Of a stretch of DNA of 64,000 bases, positions 53,726 to 63,076 are shown in pieces. The DNA is from JAXGQE01 sp040766585 (GTDB taxonomy: Bacteria > Bacillota > SLNR01): contig JAXGQE010000004.1 in NCBI GenBank assembly GCA_040766585.1, positions 1 to 64,000 on the forward strand. The letters are read 5' to 3'. Positions within the stretch are counted from its first letter, which is position 1; every line of letters begins with the position of its first letter. A program made the position numbers and the translations under genes. The notes under the pieces are model-generated. The model was not told where the DNA came from and ran no database searches. It saw only the letters and a list, made by a program, of their open reading frames with translations.

Positions 53726-54913
53726 ATGCCAATGTTACGACCTACATGGGTAGAAATTGATCTGGATAATGTTGCGCACAATGTCCGAGAGATTAAAAAG
53801 CGTGTCGGCGACCAGGTGGCCATCATGGCCTGCGTAAAGGGAGAAGGCTACGGGCACGGAGGGTATGAAGTGGCCAGAGTGGCTCTGAAGAATGGAGCGG
53901 AACGGCTGGCTGTGGCCATGCTGGATGAAGGAGTAGTCCTGAGGAGAAAGGGCATTACTGCGCCCATTCTGATTCTTGGCATGTCTCATCCGGAATTTGC
54001 TGAAGAAATTGTGGAGTATGACCTGATGCAGGCTGTATGCAATATCGAGGTAGCGCAAGCACTGTCTAAGGCAGCTGTGGGTCAGAACAAAGTGGCTAAG
54101 GTGCATTTGAAAGTAGATTCCGGAATGAATCGGATAGGAGTGAGACCGGAAAATGCAGTGAAACTGGCTCAACAAATTCTAGCCCTGCCCAATATCGAAA
54201 TCGATGGGGTCTTCACTCATTTTGCATCCTCCTATTACGAGCAGGAGTTTTTCGAAAAACAGTTCCAGCGGTTCCAGACAGCCATACGCAGTCTGGAAGA
54301 AGCCGGTATAGAGATTCCATACAAACATTGCAGCAACAGCGGTGCCGTGATCAATTTCCCTCAGACTTACCTGAATCAGGTTCGGCCCGGATCGATTCTG
54401 ACAACACCGGTGAAAGCTCAGTTTCCGGACAAAGAAATGGACCTGAAGTATTCATTTGCCTGGAAAACCAAAGTTGCTTTTATCCATGATATGAAAGAGG
54501 GAGAAAGCCTGGGCTACAATCTGGTCTATACGGCGGACAGCGACCGAATGATTGCGGTGCTCCCCGTAGGCTGGGGCGATGGACTGCCGCCGGATCTGAC
54601 GGATCGGGGCAGTGTGCTTATTCGAGGAAAGCGCTGCCCAATTCGCGGGCGCGTCTGTATGGATCAGATGATGGTGGATGTGACCGATTTGGATCAGGTA
54701 GAAATCGGGGATGAAGTTGTGCTTCTGGGTACCCAGGGGGATCAGGAAATTTCTCATCTGGAATGGACTGCGATAGTGGGCGGATACAACAACCATATTG
54801 TGATACGCTGTGTAGTTACCAATCGGGTTCCCAGGGTGTACTTCTACAACGGGAAAAAGGCCGGGGTGAAAGTTCCCCTTCGGCCGGAACTGGATGAAGA
54901 AATTCAATTTTGA
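53726..54913 (+). CDS. alr: Alanine racemase family PLP enzyme
   Basis: A 395-residue fold-type III enzyme. PLP-binding Lys38 is in VKGEGYGHG (family VKANAYGHG), the second catalytic residue Tyr lies in GYNLVYTAD, and GRVCMDQMMVDVT is the conserved C-terminal block. Several usual features differ: the block normally reading RPGIMLYG is RPGSILTTP and PVGYADG is PVGWGDG, so it may racemise another amino acid or be a diverged alanine racemase. AAAGGGG precedes ATG 53726. It is alone and followed by a terminator that overlaps its stop codon. Confidence 0.82.
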   Translation: MPMLRPTWVEIDLDNVAHNVREIKKRVGDQVAIMACVKGEGYGHGGYEVARVALKNGAERLAVAMLDEGVVLRRKGITAPILILGMSHPEFAEEIVEYDLMQAVCNIEVAQALSKAAVGQNKVAKVHLKVDSGMNRIGVRPENAVKLAQQILALPNIEIDGVFTHFASSYYEQEFFEKQFQRFQTAIRSLEEAGIEIPYKHCSNSGAVINFPQTYLNQVRPGSILTTPVKAQFPDKEMDLKYSFAWKTKVAFIHDMKEGESLGYNLVYTADSDRMIAVLPVGWGDGLPPDLTDRGSVLIRGKRCPIRGRVCMDQMMVDVTDLDQVEIGDEVVLLGTQGDQEISHLEWTAIVGGYNNHIVIRCVVTNRVPRVYFYNGKKAGVKVPLRPELDEEIQF

Positions 54914-54936
54914 GGGCGTAAGCCCTCTTTATTTTT
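54912..54936 (+). terminator. Terminator overlapping the racemase stop codon
   Basis: GAGGGC, GTAA loop, GCCCTC, then TTTATTTTT. The stop TGA is part of the stem. Confidence 0.85.
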
Positions 54937-55028
54937 CTCTGCAGGGGAGGGAAGACAGTCTGTGGTGTAGAATCTTACTGTGTCCCAAACCAGTTGGGAT
55001 GGGGCCTATTTTTTAGGGGGTGGCAGGA

Positions 55029-56444
55029 TTGAGTAAAGTGATGGAATGGATCAGCCAGAACGAGAAGAAGCTGATCGAAATCAGTGACTGTGTATGGAGC
55101 TATGCAGAAGCCGCGATGAATGAGTATCGTTCTGCAGACTGCCAGGCAGACTATCTGGAAGAACTGGGTTTTGAAGTCCAGCGCGGAGTTGCCGGAATGC
55201 CGACTGCTTTTGTAGCCAGTTATGGAGAAGGTGCTCCGGTGATCGGCCTTTTGGGAGAATACGATGCGCTACCGGGACTCAGCCAGCAGGTGGACCCAAA
55301 ACAGAACCCGGCAGAAAAAGGGGCCCCCGGGCACGGGTGCGGGCACAACTTGCTGGGAACAGCGGCTCTGGCATCAGCAGCAGCCCTGAAAGCGGCTATG
55401 GAAGCCGGCGAAATCCAAGGGACAGTTCGGTATTTTGGCTGCCCGGCTGAAGAAACACTGACTGGAAAAGTATATATGGTCAAAGCGGGCTTGTTTGATG
55501 ATGTGGATCTATCCATTACCTGGCATCCCGGTTCACTGAATTCCATGTGGATCGGTGGAGACCAGGCCATGAATTCAGCCAAATTTCGGTTTTACGGTCG
55601 AACAGCGCATGCTGCCGGGGACCCCTGGAATGGACGCAGTGCCCTCGATGGTGTGGAACTGATGAATGCGGGAGCCAATTTTATGAGGGAACACATGATC
55701 ACCGATGGCCGGGTTCATTATGTCATTACCAACGGCGGGAAAGCCCCCAACATCGTACCCGATGAAGCGGAAGTATGGTATTATGTCCGTGCCCCGAAAC
55801 GCTTCCAGGTGGAAGAGATTTACGACCGGCTGGTCAAAATTGCAGAGGGTGCGGCATTGATGACAGAAACCAAAATGGAAATCGAATTTCTGACCGGATG
55901 CTATAATACGCTGAATAACAGCGTCATTGGCGATGTGATTTTTGATAAACTAACCCAGGTGGGAGCTCCTGAGTTTACGGATGAGGATATTGCCTTTGCC
56001 AAAGGGATCGCTGAAAGTTTCCCGCCGCGTCAACGGGAAGCGGCAATTCAGAAACTCAACCTGGAGGCAGCAGCAAAACTGAAAGACAAATATCTGTGCG
56101 ACATTGTGATTGAACCGCGAGGAAAAGGACAGGTATCCGGTGGGTCCACCGATGTGGCTGATGTAAGCTGGGTGACCCCAACGGCGCAGTTTACCACCGC
56201 TTGCAACGCATTGGGAGCAGCCGGACACTCCTGGCAGGTTACTGCCACATCCGGGATGGGTATCGGGCACAAAGGGATGATCACTGCAGCCAAAGTGATG
56301 GCTCTGGCGGCGGTAGAATTCTATAAAGACCCTGAAAAAGTAAGTGCAGCCAAGAAAGAGTTTCAGGCTGTGATTCAGGAAGAACCCTATAAATCTCCAC
56401 TTCCGGATGACGCTGTACCGCCGGTGATTGAACGAAAGCAATAG
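55029..56444 (+). CDS. M20 amidohydrolase, AbgB/p-aminobenzoyl-glutamate hydrolase-like
   Basis: A 471-residue M20D-type enzyme. Metal-binding blocks are GHGCGHNLLG and GCPAEET, HPG and HAAGDPWNGRSALD are in the lid domain, and SGGSTDVADVSW is near the end, as in AbgB. AbgB splits p-aminobenzoyl-glutamate; clostridial homologues may cleave other N-acyl amino acids. The start is TTG 55029 (GGGGGTGG a few bases upstream) or GTG 55020. A strong terminator follows. Confidence 0.88.
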   Translation: MSKVMEWISQNEKKLIEISDCVWSYAEAAMNEYRSADCQADYLEELGFEVQRGVAGMPTAFVASYGEGAPVIGLLGEYDALPGLSQQVDPKQNPAEKGAPGHGCGHNLLGTAALASAAALKAAMEAGEIQGTVRYFGCPAEETLTGKVYMVKAGLFDDVDLSITWHPGSLNSMWIGGDQAMNSAKFRFYGRTAHAAGDPWNGRSALDGVELMNAGANFMREHMITDGRVHYVITNGGKAPNIVPDEAEVWYYVRAPKRFQVEEIYDRLVKIAEGAALMTETKMEIEFLTGCYNTLNNSVIGDVIFDKLTQVGAPEFTDEDIAFAKGIAESFPPRQREAAIQKLNLEAAAKLKDKYLCDIVIEPRGKGQVSGGSTDVADVSWVTPTAQFTTACNALGAAGHSWQVTATSGMGIGHKGMITAAKVMALAAVEFYKDPEKVSAAKKEFQAVIQEEPYKSPLPDDAVPPVIERKQ

Positions 56445-56450
56445 CTGGAG

Positions 56451-56485
56451 GAAGGTTTAAGGCAGGTCCTTAAACCTTCTCTTTT
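56451..56485 (+). terminator. Terminator after the AbgB-like gene
   Basis: A 12-bp perfect stem GAAGGTTTAAGG/CCTTAAACCTTC with a five-base loop and TCTTTT. Confidence 0.9.
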
Positions 56486-56499
56486 GGAGGGGAAAACCG

Positions 56500-57351
56500 A
56501 TGGAATTTGTGCATCCTGTGGTGGATGTTATTCAAAGCAGGAAATCAATTCGAAACTATCGCAGAGAATTCCTGAAGGAAGAGGACCGTCAGTTTGTGCA
56601 AGGCTGTATTCAGCAATTGCCGCATGCTCCATTCGGCCAGGAAAGTACATTTTCGTGGATTGTGCCCGAAAATATGGATGATCTGTCCACGCTTCCTGCT
56701 ACATACGGGGTGATTCGAGGAGCAACTTCATATCTGGTCGGGACCGCTAAGAATGAATTTCAGTCTCTGCTGGATTTCGGATACCGGATGGAGTGGATCA
56801 TTCTGCATGCCTGGGATCGGGGAGTCAGCAGCTGCTGGCTGGGTGGCACTTTCCAGCGGGGAAGTGTGATGAGGTATTTGGATCTTCCAGCCGGTCACAT
56901 TGTACCGGCTGTAACTCCTTTGGGGTATGCCAACGAAAATGAGGGTTGGATGGACGGGATGATGCATACATTCATGGGGTCCAAAAGAAGAAAACCATGG
57001 AAAGAGATTTTTTTTCACGGCAGCTGGGATATGCCGCTGGAGAGCCATCCCGACCAAGCCGTGGGACAAGCCCTTGAAATGGTCCGTCTGGGTCCTTCTG
57101 CTGTCAACCGGCAGCCCTGGCGATTGATGGTGGATGAACCGTGGGTGCATTTCTTTACCGATACCCGGGGAATCACCCAAATGATGTATAAGGGAATGTT
57201 TCCACTGATTGATATTGGAGTGGCCTGCTGCCATTTTGAACTGACCATGAACGGCTGCGGGCGGAAGGGTAAATGGTTGGATTCGTCGTTGGGAAGGGAT
57301 CGAATGCGACCGGGAGTGCAGTACTGTGTATCCTGGAGGGCGGATGAATAA
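56500..57351 (+). CDS. Nitroreductase-like flavoprotein (TM1586 type)
   Basis: A 283-residue protein built of two nitroreductase-like halves. The first starts with IQSRKSIRNYRREFL and has ILHAWDRGVSSCWLGG; the second has VRLGPSAVNRQPWRLMVD. This internal duplication and length fit the TM1586-like nitroreductase group. It should bind FMN; the substrate is unknown. GGAGGGGAAAACCG precedes the ATG, immediately after the terminator of the previous gene. Confidence 0.78.
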   Translation: MEFVHPVVDVIQSRKSIRNYRREFLKEEDRQFVQGCIQQLPHAPFGQESTFSWIVPENMDDLSTLPATYGVIRGATSYLVGTAKNEFQSLLDFGYRMEWIILHAWDRGVSSCWLGGTFQRGSVMRYLDLPAGHIVPAVTPLGYANENEGWMDGMMHTFMGSKRRKPWKEIFFHGSWDMPLESHPDQAVGQALEMVRLGPSAVNRQPWRLMVDEPWVHFFTDTRGITQMMYKGMFPLIDIGVACCHFELTMNGCGRKGKWLDSSLGRDRMRPGVQYCVSWRADE

Positions 57352-57416
57352 GTACAGAAGGAGATTGCTGTCATCAGTAGAACACGTACTGTAAATCTGT
57401 ATCGGGAGTGACCGGA

Positions 57417-57938
57417 GTGTTCGTACTTACTGATTTTCTGTTTATTTTCGCAGCACGCATGGCGGATGTGTCTTTGATGACCATCCGGATGCTGATGATT
57501 GTTCGAGGCAAGAGGGTACAGGCTGCACTGATCGGCTTTGTGGAAGTGTCCATCTATATTCTGGCGCTGGGTCAGGTTGTTCAGAATATCGACAACACCT
57601 ACAGCATCATCGCCTATGCACTGGGCTTTTCTGCGGGTAATTTTTTCGGCAGCTTACTGGAAGAAAAGCTGGCCATGGGATTTTTAACTGTGAATGTCAT
57701 TTCCAAAGATTATGCCGATGAACTGGTGAGAAAACTACGTGAATTGGGTTTTGGAGTGACCGTTGTAAACGGCATGGGCCGGTACCGTCTGCGGAAACTG
57801 CTGTATATTACTCTGCGCAGGAAGGATCTGCCCAACTTGATGAATCATATTGAACAAGAAGATAAAGAGGCTTTTGTTACTGTAATGGATACACGGGCCA
57901 TCAAGGGAGGATTCCTTTTTAACCGAAAAGACAAGTGA
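57417..57938 (+). CDS. UPF0316/DUF2179 membrane protein
   Basis: A 173-residue protein with three N-terminal membrane helices, including MADVSLMTIRMLMIVRGKR and ALGFSAGNFFGSLLEEKLAMG, and a cytoplasmic C-terminal DUF2179 domain with ITLRRKDLPNLMNHI and the end DTRAIKGGFL. The role is unknown; related C-terminal domains in other proteins may bind small ligands. A GTG at 57417 is eight bases after CGGGAG. The hydrolase gene begins shortly after. Confidence 0.82.
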   Translation: MFVLTDFLFIFAARMADVSLMTIRMLMIVRGKRVQAALIGFVEVSIYILALGQVVQNIDNTYSIIAYALGFSAGNFFGSLLEEKLAMGFLTVNVISKDYADELVRKLRELGFGVTVVNGMGRYRLRKLLYITLRRKDLPNLMNHIEQEDKEAFVTVMDTRAIKGGFLFNRKDK

Positions 57939-57982
57939 TGGGTGCGAGTCGTCTTCTTCCCATGACGGATGGAGTTGAAAAC

Positions 57983-58744
57983 ATGTATATAGACTGTTTG
58001 GGAGTGTGTGCGGCGTATCCGGCAGCCGGTGATGCGTGTTCCGGTTATCTGATCCGATCCGGTGCTGCCCGGGTGCTGGTGGACTGCGGACCCGGGGTGA
58101 TGGGTAATCTACCGCGGGTTTCAACCTATTTTGATTTATCTGCTGTGGTGATCACCCACCTGCATACGGATCATTATCTGGATCTGTTTCCACTGCGGTA
58201 TGCGCTGACTTACAGCATCAATCGGCCTGACAGATTCGTCCCGATTCCTTTACTGATGCCGCCGGGTGAATACACCCGAATGTTTACAGGTCAGACGGAG
58301 GAGCAGGAAAAATTCAATCAGGTATTCTCCGCCGAGGATCTCAGCCAGCGGCGACATTTGGATGAAGGCAGATTATCCCTTGATTTTGCTTTGATGAAGC
58401 ACCCGCTCCAGTCCTTTGCTGTCCGGATGACGGATTCTACCGGAAAGAAACTGGTTTACAGCGGGGACACCGCATACAATGAAACTTTGATCGAACTGGC
58501 ACAGGGTGCCGATTTGCTTCTCTGTGAAGCGACGCTGCAAAACCAGTATGCCCATTTGACAGCCAATGGCCATCTGACCGCGGCTGAAGCCGGCCTTGTG
58601 GCTCGTCAGGCCGGAGTGAAAAAGCTGGTGCTGACCCACATCTGGCCGGAATATGACCGGCGGATCAGTTTGAAAGAAGCCGCGGTAAACTTTACGGGAC
58701 CCATTGAAATTGCTGAGACCAACACTCGGATTGTTCCGGCATGA
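57983..58744 (+). CDS. Metallo-beta-lactamase-fold hydrolase (RNase Z-like)
   Basis: A 253-residue hydrolase. The zinc motif is THLHTDHYLD, with later ligands in SGDTAYN and THIWPEYD. SGYLIRSG at the N-terminus and this layout match the RNase Z/ElaC-like MBL group of short bacterial proteins. It may be a phosphodiesterase. GGAG lies eight bases before ATG 57983. It precedes the fumarase genes by 16 bases. Confidence 0.85.
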   Translation: MYIDCLGVCAAYPAAGDACSGYLIRSGAARVLVDCGPGVMGNLPRVSTYFDLSAVVITHLHTDHYLDLFPLRYALTYSINRPDRFVPIPLLMPPGEYTRMFTGQTEEQEKFNQVFSAEDLSQRRHLDEGRLSLDFALMKHPLQSFAVRMTDSTGKKLVYSGDTAYNETLIELAQGADLLLCEATLQNQYAHLTANGHLTAAEAGLVARQAGVKKLVLTHIWPEYDRRISLKEAAVNFTGPIEIAETNTRIVPA

Positions 58745-58760
58745 CAAAGGAGAATAAACC

Positions 58761-59603
58761 ATGAGATCAATCGATGCAGAAAAAATTACACAGACCATAT
58801 ACAGGTTGTGTCTGAAAGCAAATACCCAGCTGCCGGACGATATTCTGGCCGGATTGAACGATGCATTTCATCGGGAAGAATCGGAAAGAGCGAAAGAGAT
58901 CCTGGCCATTCTGCTGGAGAATGCGAAGCTGGCAGCCCACGAAGAGCAGGCTATCTGTCAGGACACGGGGCAGGTGGTCGTCTTTGCGGAATTGGGTCAG
59001 GATGTGCATATTCAGGGTGGAACGGCGGATGAAGCCATCCAGCAGGGAGTCCGTCAGGCCTATCGCGATGGCTATTTTCGCAATTCCGTGGTGGAGGATC
59101 CACTAACCAGAATCAATACTGGAGACAATACTCCGGCTGTTATTCACTGGGTGTTGGTTCCGGGAGATCGGCTGCACCTGACCGTGATGCCGAAAGGATT
59201 TGGCAGTGAAAATATGAGCGGCCTGGTGATGTTGAAGCCTGCGGATGGAGAAGATGGGGTTATCCGTTTTGTGGTCCAACGGATTCGAGAAGCCGGGGGT
59301 AATCCGTGCCCGCCCATTATCATCGGTGTGGGGATGGGTGGAACCATGGAAAAGGCTGCTTTTTTGGCCAAAAAAGCGCTGCTCAGAAAAATCGGGGAGC
59401 GAAGCTGTACCCCTCATCTGGCGGATCTGGAAAGAAAACTGCTGCAGGCTGTCAATGAGACCGGAGTAGGATCTCAGGGACTGGGTGGAACCATTACAGC
59501 CCTGGATGTGTTCATTGAATCATACCCGACGCATATTGCCGGTCTGCCGGTGGCCGTGAATCTCAGCTGTCACGCCGATCGACATGCCGATGAAATCATG
59601 TAA
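58761..59603 (+). CDS. fumA: Fumarate hydratase (class I) alpha subunit
   Basis: A 280-residue Fe-S subunit of a two-subunit class I fumarase or related hydro-lyase. Cluster cysteines are in AICQDTGQ, GNPCPP and the final LSCHADRH. The blocks VEDPLTRINTGDNTPAV and PKGFGSENMS are typical. It interconverts fumarate and malate with the beta subunit; tartrate dehydratase is the close alternative. AAAGGAG precedes the ATG. Confidence 0.9.
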   Translation: MRSIDAEKITQTIYRLCLKANTQLPDDILAGLNDAFHREESERAKEILAILLENAKLAAHEEQAICQDTGQVVVFAELGQDVHIQGGTADEAIQQGVRQAYRDGYFRNSVVEDPLTRINTGDNTPAVIHWVLVPGDRLHLTVMPKGFGSENMSGLVMLKPADGEDGVIRFVVQRIREAGGNPCPPIIIGVGMGGTMEKAAFLAKKALLRKIGERSCTPHLADLERKLLQAVNETGVGSQGLGGTITALDVFIESYPTHIAGLPVAVNLSCHADRHADEIM

Positions 59604-59621
59604 CAGACTGGGAGGAACAAC

Positions 59622-60149
59622 ATGGGGACATGGAAGAAGGTTCAAGTACCACTGCACGGGCAGGATGCCCTGGAATTGAATGCAGGGGATCAAGTGTTGT
59701 TGAGCGGAGTCGTCTACACGGCGCGGGATGCAGCTCACGGCCGACTGATTCGTCTTTTGGAAGAGGGTCAACCGCTTCCGATTGATCTGAAAGGGGCCGT
59801 TATCTATTATGTCGGTCCGTGCCCTCCGAAGTCCGGTCATCCCGTTGGTTCAGCCGGTCCCACCACCAGCGGCAGAATGGATGGGTTTACCCCACGACTG
59901 CTGGATGCCGGCATGGGGGGCATGATCGGTAAAGGGGAACGATCAGCCGCCGTGGTGGAAAGCATTCGCAAAAACAAAGCGATATATTTTGTCACGATTG
60001 GCGGCGCGGGAGCGTATCTGGCTCAGCGGATTCACCGCTGCCAAGTGGTTGCGTTTCCTGAACTGGGCGCTGAAGCCATATACAGGATGGAGTTTTGCGA
60101 CTTTCCAGCATTTGTCGCTGTGGATGCAGCGGGCAGGACGATTTTTTAG
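59622..60149 (+). CDS. fumB: Fumarate hydratase (class I) beta subunit
   Basis: A 175-residue partner of the alpha subunit. It has the blocks GVVYTARDAAH, YYVGPCPP, AGPTTSGRMD, GMGGMIGKGE and FPELGAEAIYRMEF, all characteristic of the C-terminal part of class I fumarases. GGGAGG precedes the ATG, 18 bases after the alpha subunit. Confidence 0.9.
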   Translation: MGTWKKVQVPLHGQDALELNAGDQVLLSGVVYTARDAAHGRLIRLLEEGQPLPIDLKGAVIYYVGPCPPKSGHPVGSAGPTTSGRMDGFTPRLLDAGMGGMIGKGERSAAVVESIRKNKAIYFVTIGGAGAYLAQRIHRCQVVAFPELGAEAIYRMEFCDFPAFVAVDAAGRTIF

Positions 60150-60177
60150 GATTCTATGGGACAAGGAGATGGTAATC

Positions 60178-60921
60178 ATGGTAAGGATTGACGGAAGAGC
60201 CCCCGATGAACTGCGGCCTGTTCGGATCACGCGCAATTATCTGCCGTACGCAGAAGGTTCTGCATTGATTGAGATTGGCGAGACACGGGTAATCTGTTCG
60301 GCATCGGTGGAAGACAAGGTGCCCCCTTTTCTAAAAAAGGAAGCCCAGGGTTGGATCACAGCCGAATACAGTATGCTTCCCCGCTCTACCCTGGTGCGGA
60401 CGGTTCGGGAAAGTGCCAGAGGTAAAATCAGCGGAAGAACTTATGAAATTCAGCGGTTAATCGGACGGGCGATGCGTTCGGTTACGGATTTGAAGGTGCT
60501 GGGGGAACGAACGATCTGGCTGGACTGCGATGTGATCCAGGCAGATGGAGGCACTCGGACAGCAGCCATTACAGGAGCATTTATCGCCCTGGTGGACGCA
60601 TTGAATCATCTATATAAGGAAGGGAAAATTCCCTCCATACCCATCACCGATTTTCTGGCTGCTGTCAGTGTGGGCATCCAGGGCGATCAAGTGATGCTGG
60701 ATCTTTGCTACGAGGAAGATTCAACCTGCCGCGTGGATATGAATATTGTAATGACCGGCCAGGGGGAGTATGTGGAGATTCAGGGAACCGGCGAGAGTGC
60801 ACCCTTTACTCCCAAAGAGATGGAACAGATGCTGCATCTGGCCCAAAACGGAATCATGGAACTGATCGGTTATCAAAAGGCAGCTTTGGGCGAAATCATT
60901 ATGAGTATTGGAAGGATATGA
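60178..60921 (+). CDS. rph: Ribonuclease PH
   Basis: A 247-residue phosphorolytic 3'-5' exoribonuclease for tRNA 3' trimming. MVRIDGRAPDELRPVRIT is the standard start, AEYSMLPRST, RTYEIQRLIGRAMRSV, DCDVIQADGGTRTA and VGIQ are the active-site blocks. An ATG nine bases earlier is too close to the AAGGAG site, so ATG 60178 is chosen. One base separates it from rdgB. Confidence 0.94.
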   Translation: MVRIDGRAPDELRPVRITRNYLPYAEGSALIEIGETRVICSASVEDKVPPFLKKEAQGWITAEYSMLPRSTLVRTVRESARGKISGRTYEIQRLIGRAMRSVTDLKVLGERTIWLDCDVIQADGGTRTAAITGAFIALVDALNHLYKEGKIPSIPITDFLAAVSVGIQGDQVMLDLCYEEDSTCRVDMNIVMTGQGEYVEIQGTGESAPFTPKEMEQMLHLAQNGIMELIGYQKAALGEIIMSIGRI

Positions 60922-60922
60922 G

Positions 60923-61522
60923 ATGGAAAAACGAGCCATTTTACTGGCAACGGGCAATCCGGGGAAGGTGAAAGAATTCAAAGATCTCCTGTCCGACATG
61001 CCGTTTCACATTTATTGTCTGAAAGACCTGGATGAAAACTTTCAGGTCATCGAAGACGGGATGACATTTTCTGAAAATGCCGTAAAAAAAGCGGTTCAGG
61101 CGGCAAAGCAGTTCCAAATGCTTTCCGTGGCCGATGATTCCGGCCTGGAAGTGGATGCCCTGGGTGGAGAGCCGGGTGTGTATTCGGCCCGCTACGCCGG
61201 ACCTGAGGCGGATGATGAGGCCAATAACGATAAACTGCTTGCCAATCTGGCCGGAGTGCCGGATGCCCAAAGAACGGCTCGATTCCGTTGCAGCATCGCT
61301 GTGGCTGATCCCCAGGGGAATGTGCAGACCGCGGATGGGGTATGTGAAGGAAGAATCGGGTATGAACGGCGGGGGCAGAATGGTTTCGGGTACGATCCTC
61401 TTTTTTATGTACCTGAGTTTGATCAGACGTTTGCAGAACTTTGCCTGGATATTAAGAATACCATCAGTCACCGGGCCCGTGCATTTCAGCAGGCAAAAGA
61501 GATTCTTAGAAAATGGATATGA
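60923..61522 (+). CDS. rdgB: XTP/dITP diphosphatase
   Basis: A 199-residue Ham1/RdgB pyrophosphatase that removes non-canonical purine nucleotides. ATGNPGKVKEF at the start, SVADDSGLEVDALGG, YSARYAG and GFGYDPLF are the family blocks, ending with SHRARAF. It follows rph as in many Firmicutes. Confidence 0.93.
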   Translation: MEKRAILLATGNPGKVKEFKDLLSDMPFHIYCLKDLDENFQVIEDGMTFSENAVKKAVQAAKQFQMLSVADDSGLEVDALGGEPGVYSARYAGPEADDEANNDKLLANLAGVPDAQRTARFRCSIAVADPQGNVQTADGVCEGRIGYERRGQNGFGYDPLFYVPEFDQTFAELCLDIKNTISHRARAFQQAKEILRKWI

Positions 61523-61552
61523 TCATGAGCACGATGGGCTGGAGGCATGAGT

Positions 61553-62026
61553 ATGAGAATTGGCGTAATGAGTGATTCCCACGGGAACATGCGGGTGGTT
61601 ATGCAGGCATTGGAGAAGATGGGCTCGATTGATTTGCTGCTTCATGCCGGGGATCATTATCAAGATGCACAAATGGTCAAGGAAATTGTTTCGTATCCGG
61701 TCATCGCTGTAGGCGGGAACTGCGATCTGATGACGGTTACGCCTCGTGAACATATCGGTGAATATGGAGGAAAGCGAATTATGCTTGTTCACGGTCATCA
61801 GTATGCTGTAAAAAGGTATCTGACCGGACTGCAGGCTCATGCTCAGAAAAGCAAAGTGGACATAGTGGTTTTTGGCCATACGCATATACCGTGGAGTCAG
61901 GTTGTGAAGGGCATTTTTCTGCTGAACCCCGGCAGTGTGGCGTACCCGAGATACGGGGGGGTCAAGACATTCGGACTATTAATCATTGATAACGGGGTGA
62001 TTGATTTCCAAGTGAAGCCGGTGTAG
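61553..62026 (+). CDS. YfcE/MJ0936-family metallophosphoesterase
   Basis: A 157-residue small phosphodiesterase. Metal motifs are SDSHGN, HAGDHY, GNCD, HGH and GHTHIP. It hydrolyses phosphodiesters in vitro in homologues. ATG 61553 is chosen because GGAGGC lies seven bases upstream; an ATG two codons earlier is too close. It is last in the rph-rdgB-yfcE run. Confidence 0.92.
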   Translation: MRIGVMSDSHGNMRVVMQALEKMGSIDLLLHAGDHYQDAQMVKEIVSYPVIAVGGNCDLMTVTPREHIGEYGGKRIMLVHGHQYAVKRYLTGLQAHAQKSKVDIVVFGHTHIPWSQVVKGIFLLNPGSVAYPRYGGVKTFGLLIIDNGVIDFQVKPV

Positions 62027-62101
62027 CATCTGCGGGACTTCAAAAGGATGCGGCTGTTCACTGTAGCATGGTTTAGACGGATTTTCTTCTCAGAATTATG
62101 T

Positions 62102-62130
62102 TTGACTTATTCTGCAAAATAGGGTATATT
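62102..62130 (+). promoter_or_regulatory. Promoter of tRNA-Pro/tRNA-Gly
   Basis: TTGACT (62102-62107), 17-base spacer, TATATT (62125-62130), 24 bases before tRNA-Pro. Confidence 0.75.
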
Positions 62131-62153
62131 ATTAACTGTCTTTACGGATCATG

Positions 62154-62230
62154 CGGGGCGTGGCTCAGTTTGGTAGAGCACTTGGCTTGGGACCAAGGGG
62201 TCGGGGGTTCAAATCCCTCCGCTCCGACCA
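62154..62230 (+). tRNA. tRNA-Pro (anticodon TGG)
   Basis: Complete cloverleaf: acceptor CGGGGCG/CGCTCCG, anticodon stem CTTGG/CCAAG with loop CTTGGGA, and encoded CCA. Confidence 0.95.
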
Positions 62231-62245
62231 TCGGATTGAATGATT

Positions 62246-62319
62246 GCGGGTGTAGCTCAATGGTAGAGCGGGAGCCTTCCAAGCTTCATACGAGGGTTCG
62301 ATTCCCTTCACCCGCTCCA
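62246..62319 (+). tRNA. tRNA-Gly (anticodon TCC)
   Basis: Acceptor GCGGGTG/CACCCGC, anticodon loop CTTCCAA, GGTTCGATTCC T arm and encoded CCA. Confidence 0.94.
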
Positions 62320-62329
62320 GAAATGGATA

Positions 62330-62377
62330 CTGTGGCGGCCGGTTTACTTTCAGGCGGCGCCACAGTTTGTTTTATCT
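62330..62377 (+). terminator. Terminator after tRNA-Gly
   Basis: CTGTGGC and GCCACAG pair with inner GCC/GGC pairing, then TTTGTTTT. Confidence 0.75.
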
Positions 62378-62414
62378 CAAGATTTATCTGGGAGACGGGA
62401 GTCGGATCGGTACG

Positions 62415-62900
62415 ATGGACGGATGCTTGATTCGCAGCGCGAAAATGAATGAGGGGCCGAGGATCACGGCGGTGGCACTGCGCTCCAAAGCGCATTGGGG
62501 ATACTCTCAGGATTTTTTGGATGCCTGTGTCCCTGATTTGACCATAGATGAAGCCTATATCCGGCTCAATCCGGTTTTTGTGGCCGAATGGCACAATAGA
62601 ATCATTGGATTCTACAGCATTGTCCGGGAAAGCGATGGGGAGTATCTGGACAATATGTTTATTCTTCCCGAATACATGGGCAAGGGCTTGGGAAAAACAC
62701 TGTGGGATCATGCCGTTATGGAATTTCTGAAGCGAAAGGTCCACACATTCAAGCTGGTGGCGGATCCATTTGCCTGCGGTTTCTATCAGAAAATGGGTGC
62801 GGTGCAGATGAATGAAAAGGAGTCCTCCACATTTCCGGGGAGAAAACTGCCGGTAATGATCTATACTGTGGACAAAAAATATGAATTTTGCGAATCATAA
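62415..62900 (+). CDS. GNAT-family N-acetyltransferase
   Basis: A 161-residue acetyltransferase between the two tRNA groups. Motif A is FILPEYMGKGLGKTLWDHA, and the C-terminal block ACGFYQKMGAVQMNEKESST-like is typical of bacterial GNATs. ATG 62415 has only a distant GGGAG. The substrate is unknown. Confidence 0.82.
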   Translation: MDGCLIRSAKMNEGPRITAVALRSKAHWGYSQDFLDACVPDLTIDEAYIRLNPVFVAEWHNRIIGFYSIVRESDGEYLDNMFILPEYMGKGLGKTLWDHAVMEFLKRKVHTFKLVADPFACGFYQKMGAVQMNEKESSTFPGRKLPVMIYTVDKKYEFCES

Positions 62901-62947
62901 ACGAGAGCCGATGCAGCGGCAGCAGGGGTTTTGGGGGAAGTCCTCTA

Positions 62948-62976
62948 TTGACAAATTTCTGGAGATATGAGATACT
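62948..62976 (+). promoter_or_regulatory. Promoter of the second tRNA group
   Basis: TTGACA (62948-62953), 17-base spacer, GATACT (62971-62976), 100 bases before tRNA-Arg. Confidence 0.55.
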
Positions 62977-63076
62977 AGGTCTCGCAAGAAATGAAGTATC
63001 AGCAGGGTTTGAAGAGCAACCTCTGAAGAGTACGATGGAAAGCACGAATGAAAACGCAACTGGATAGTATATTTGT

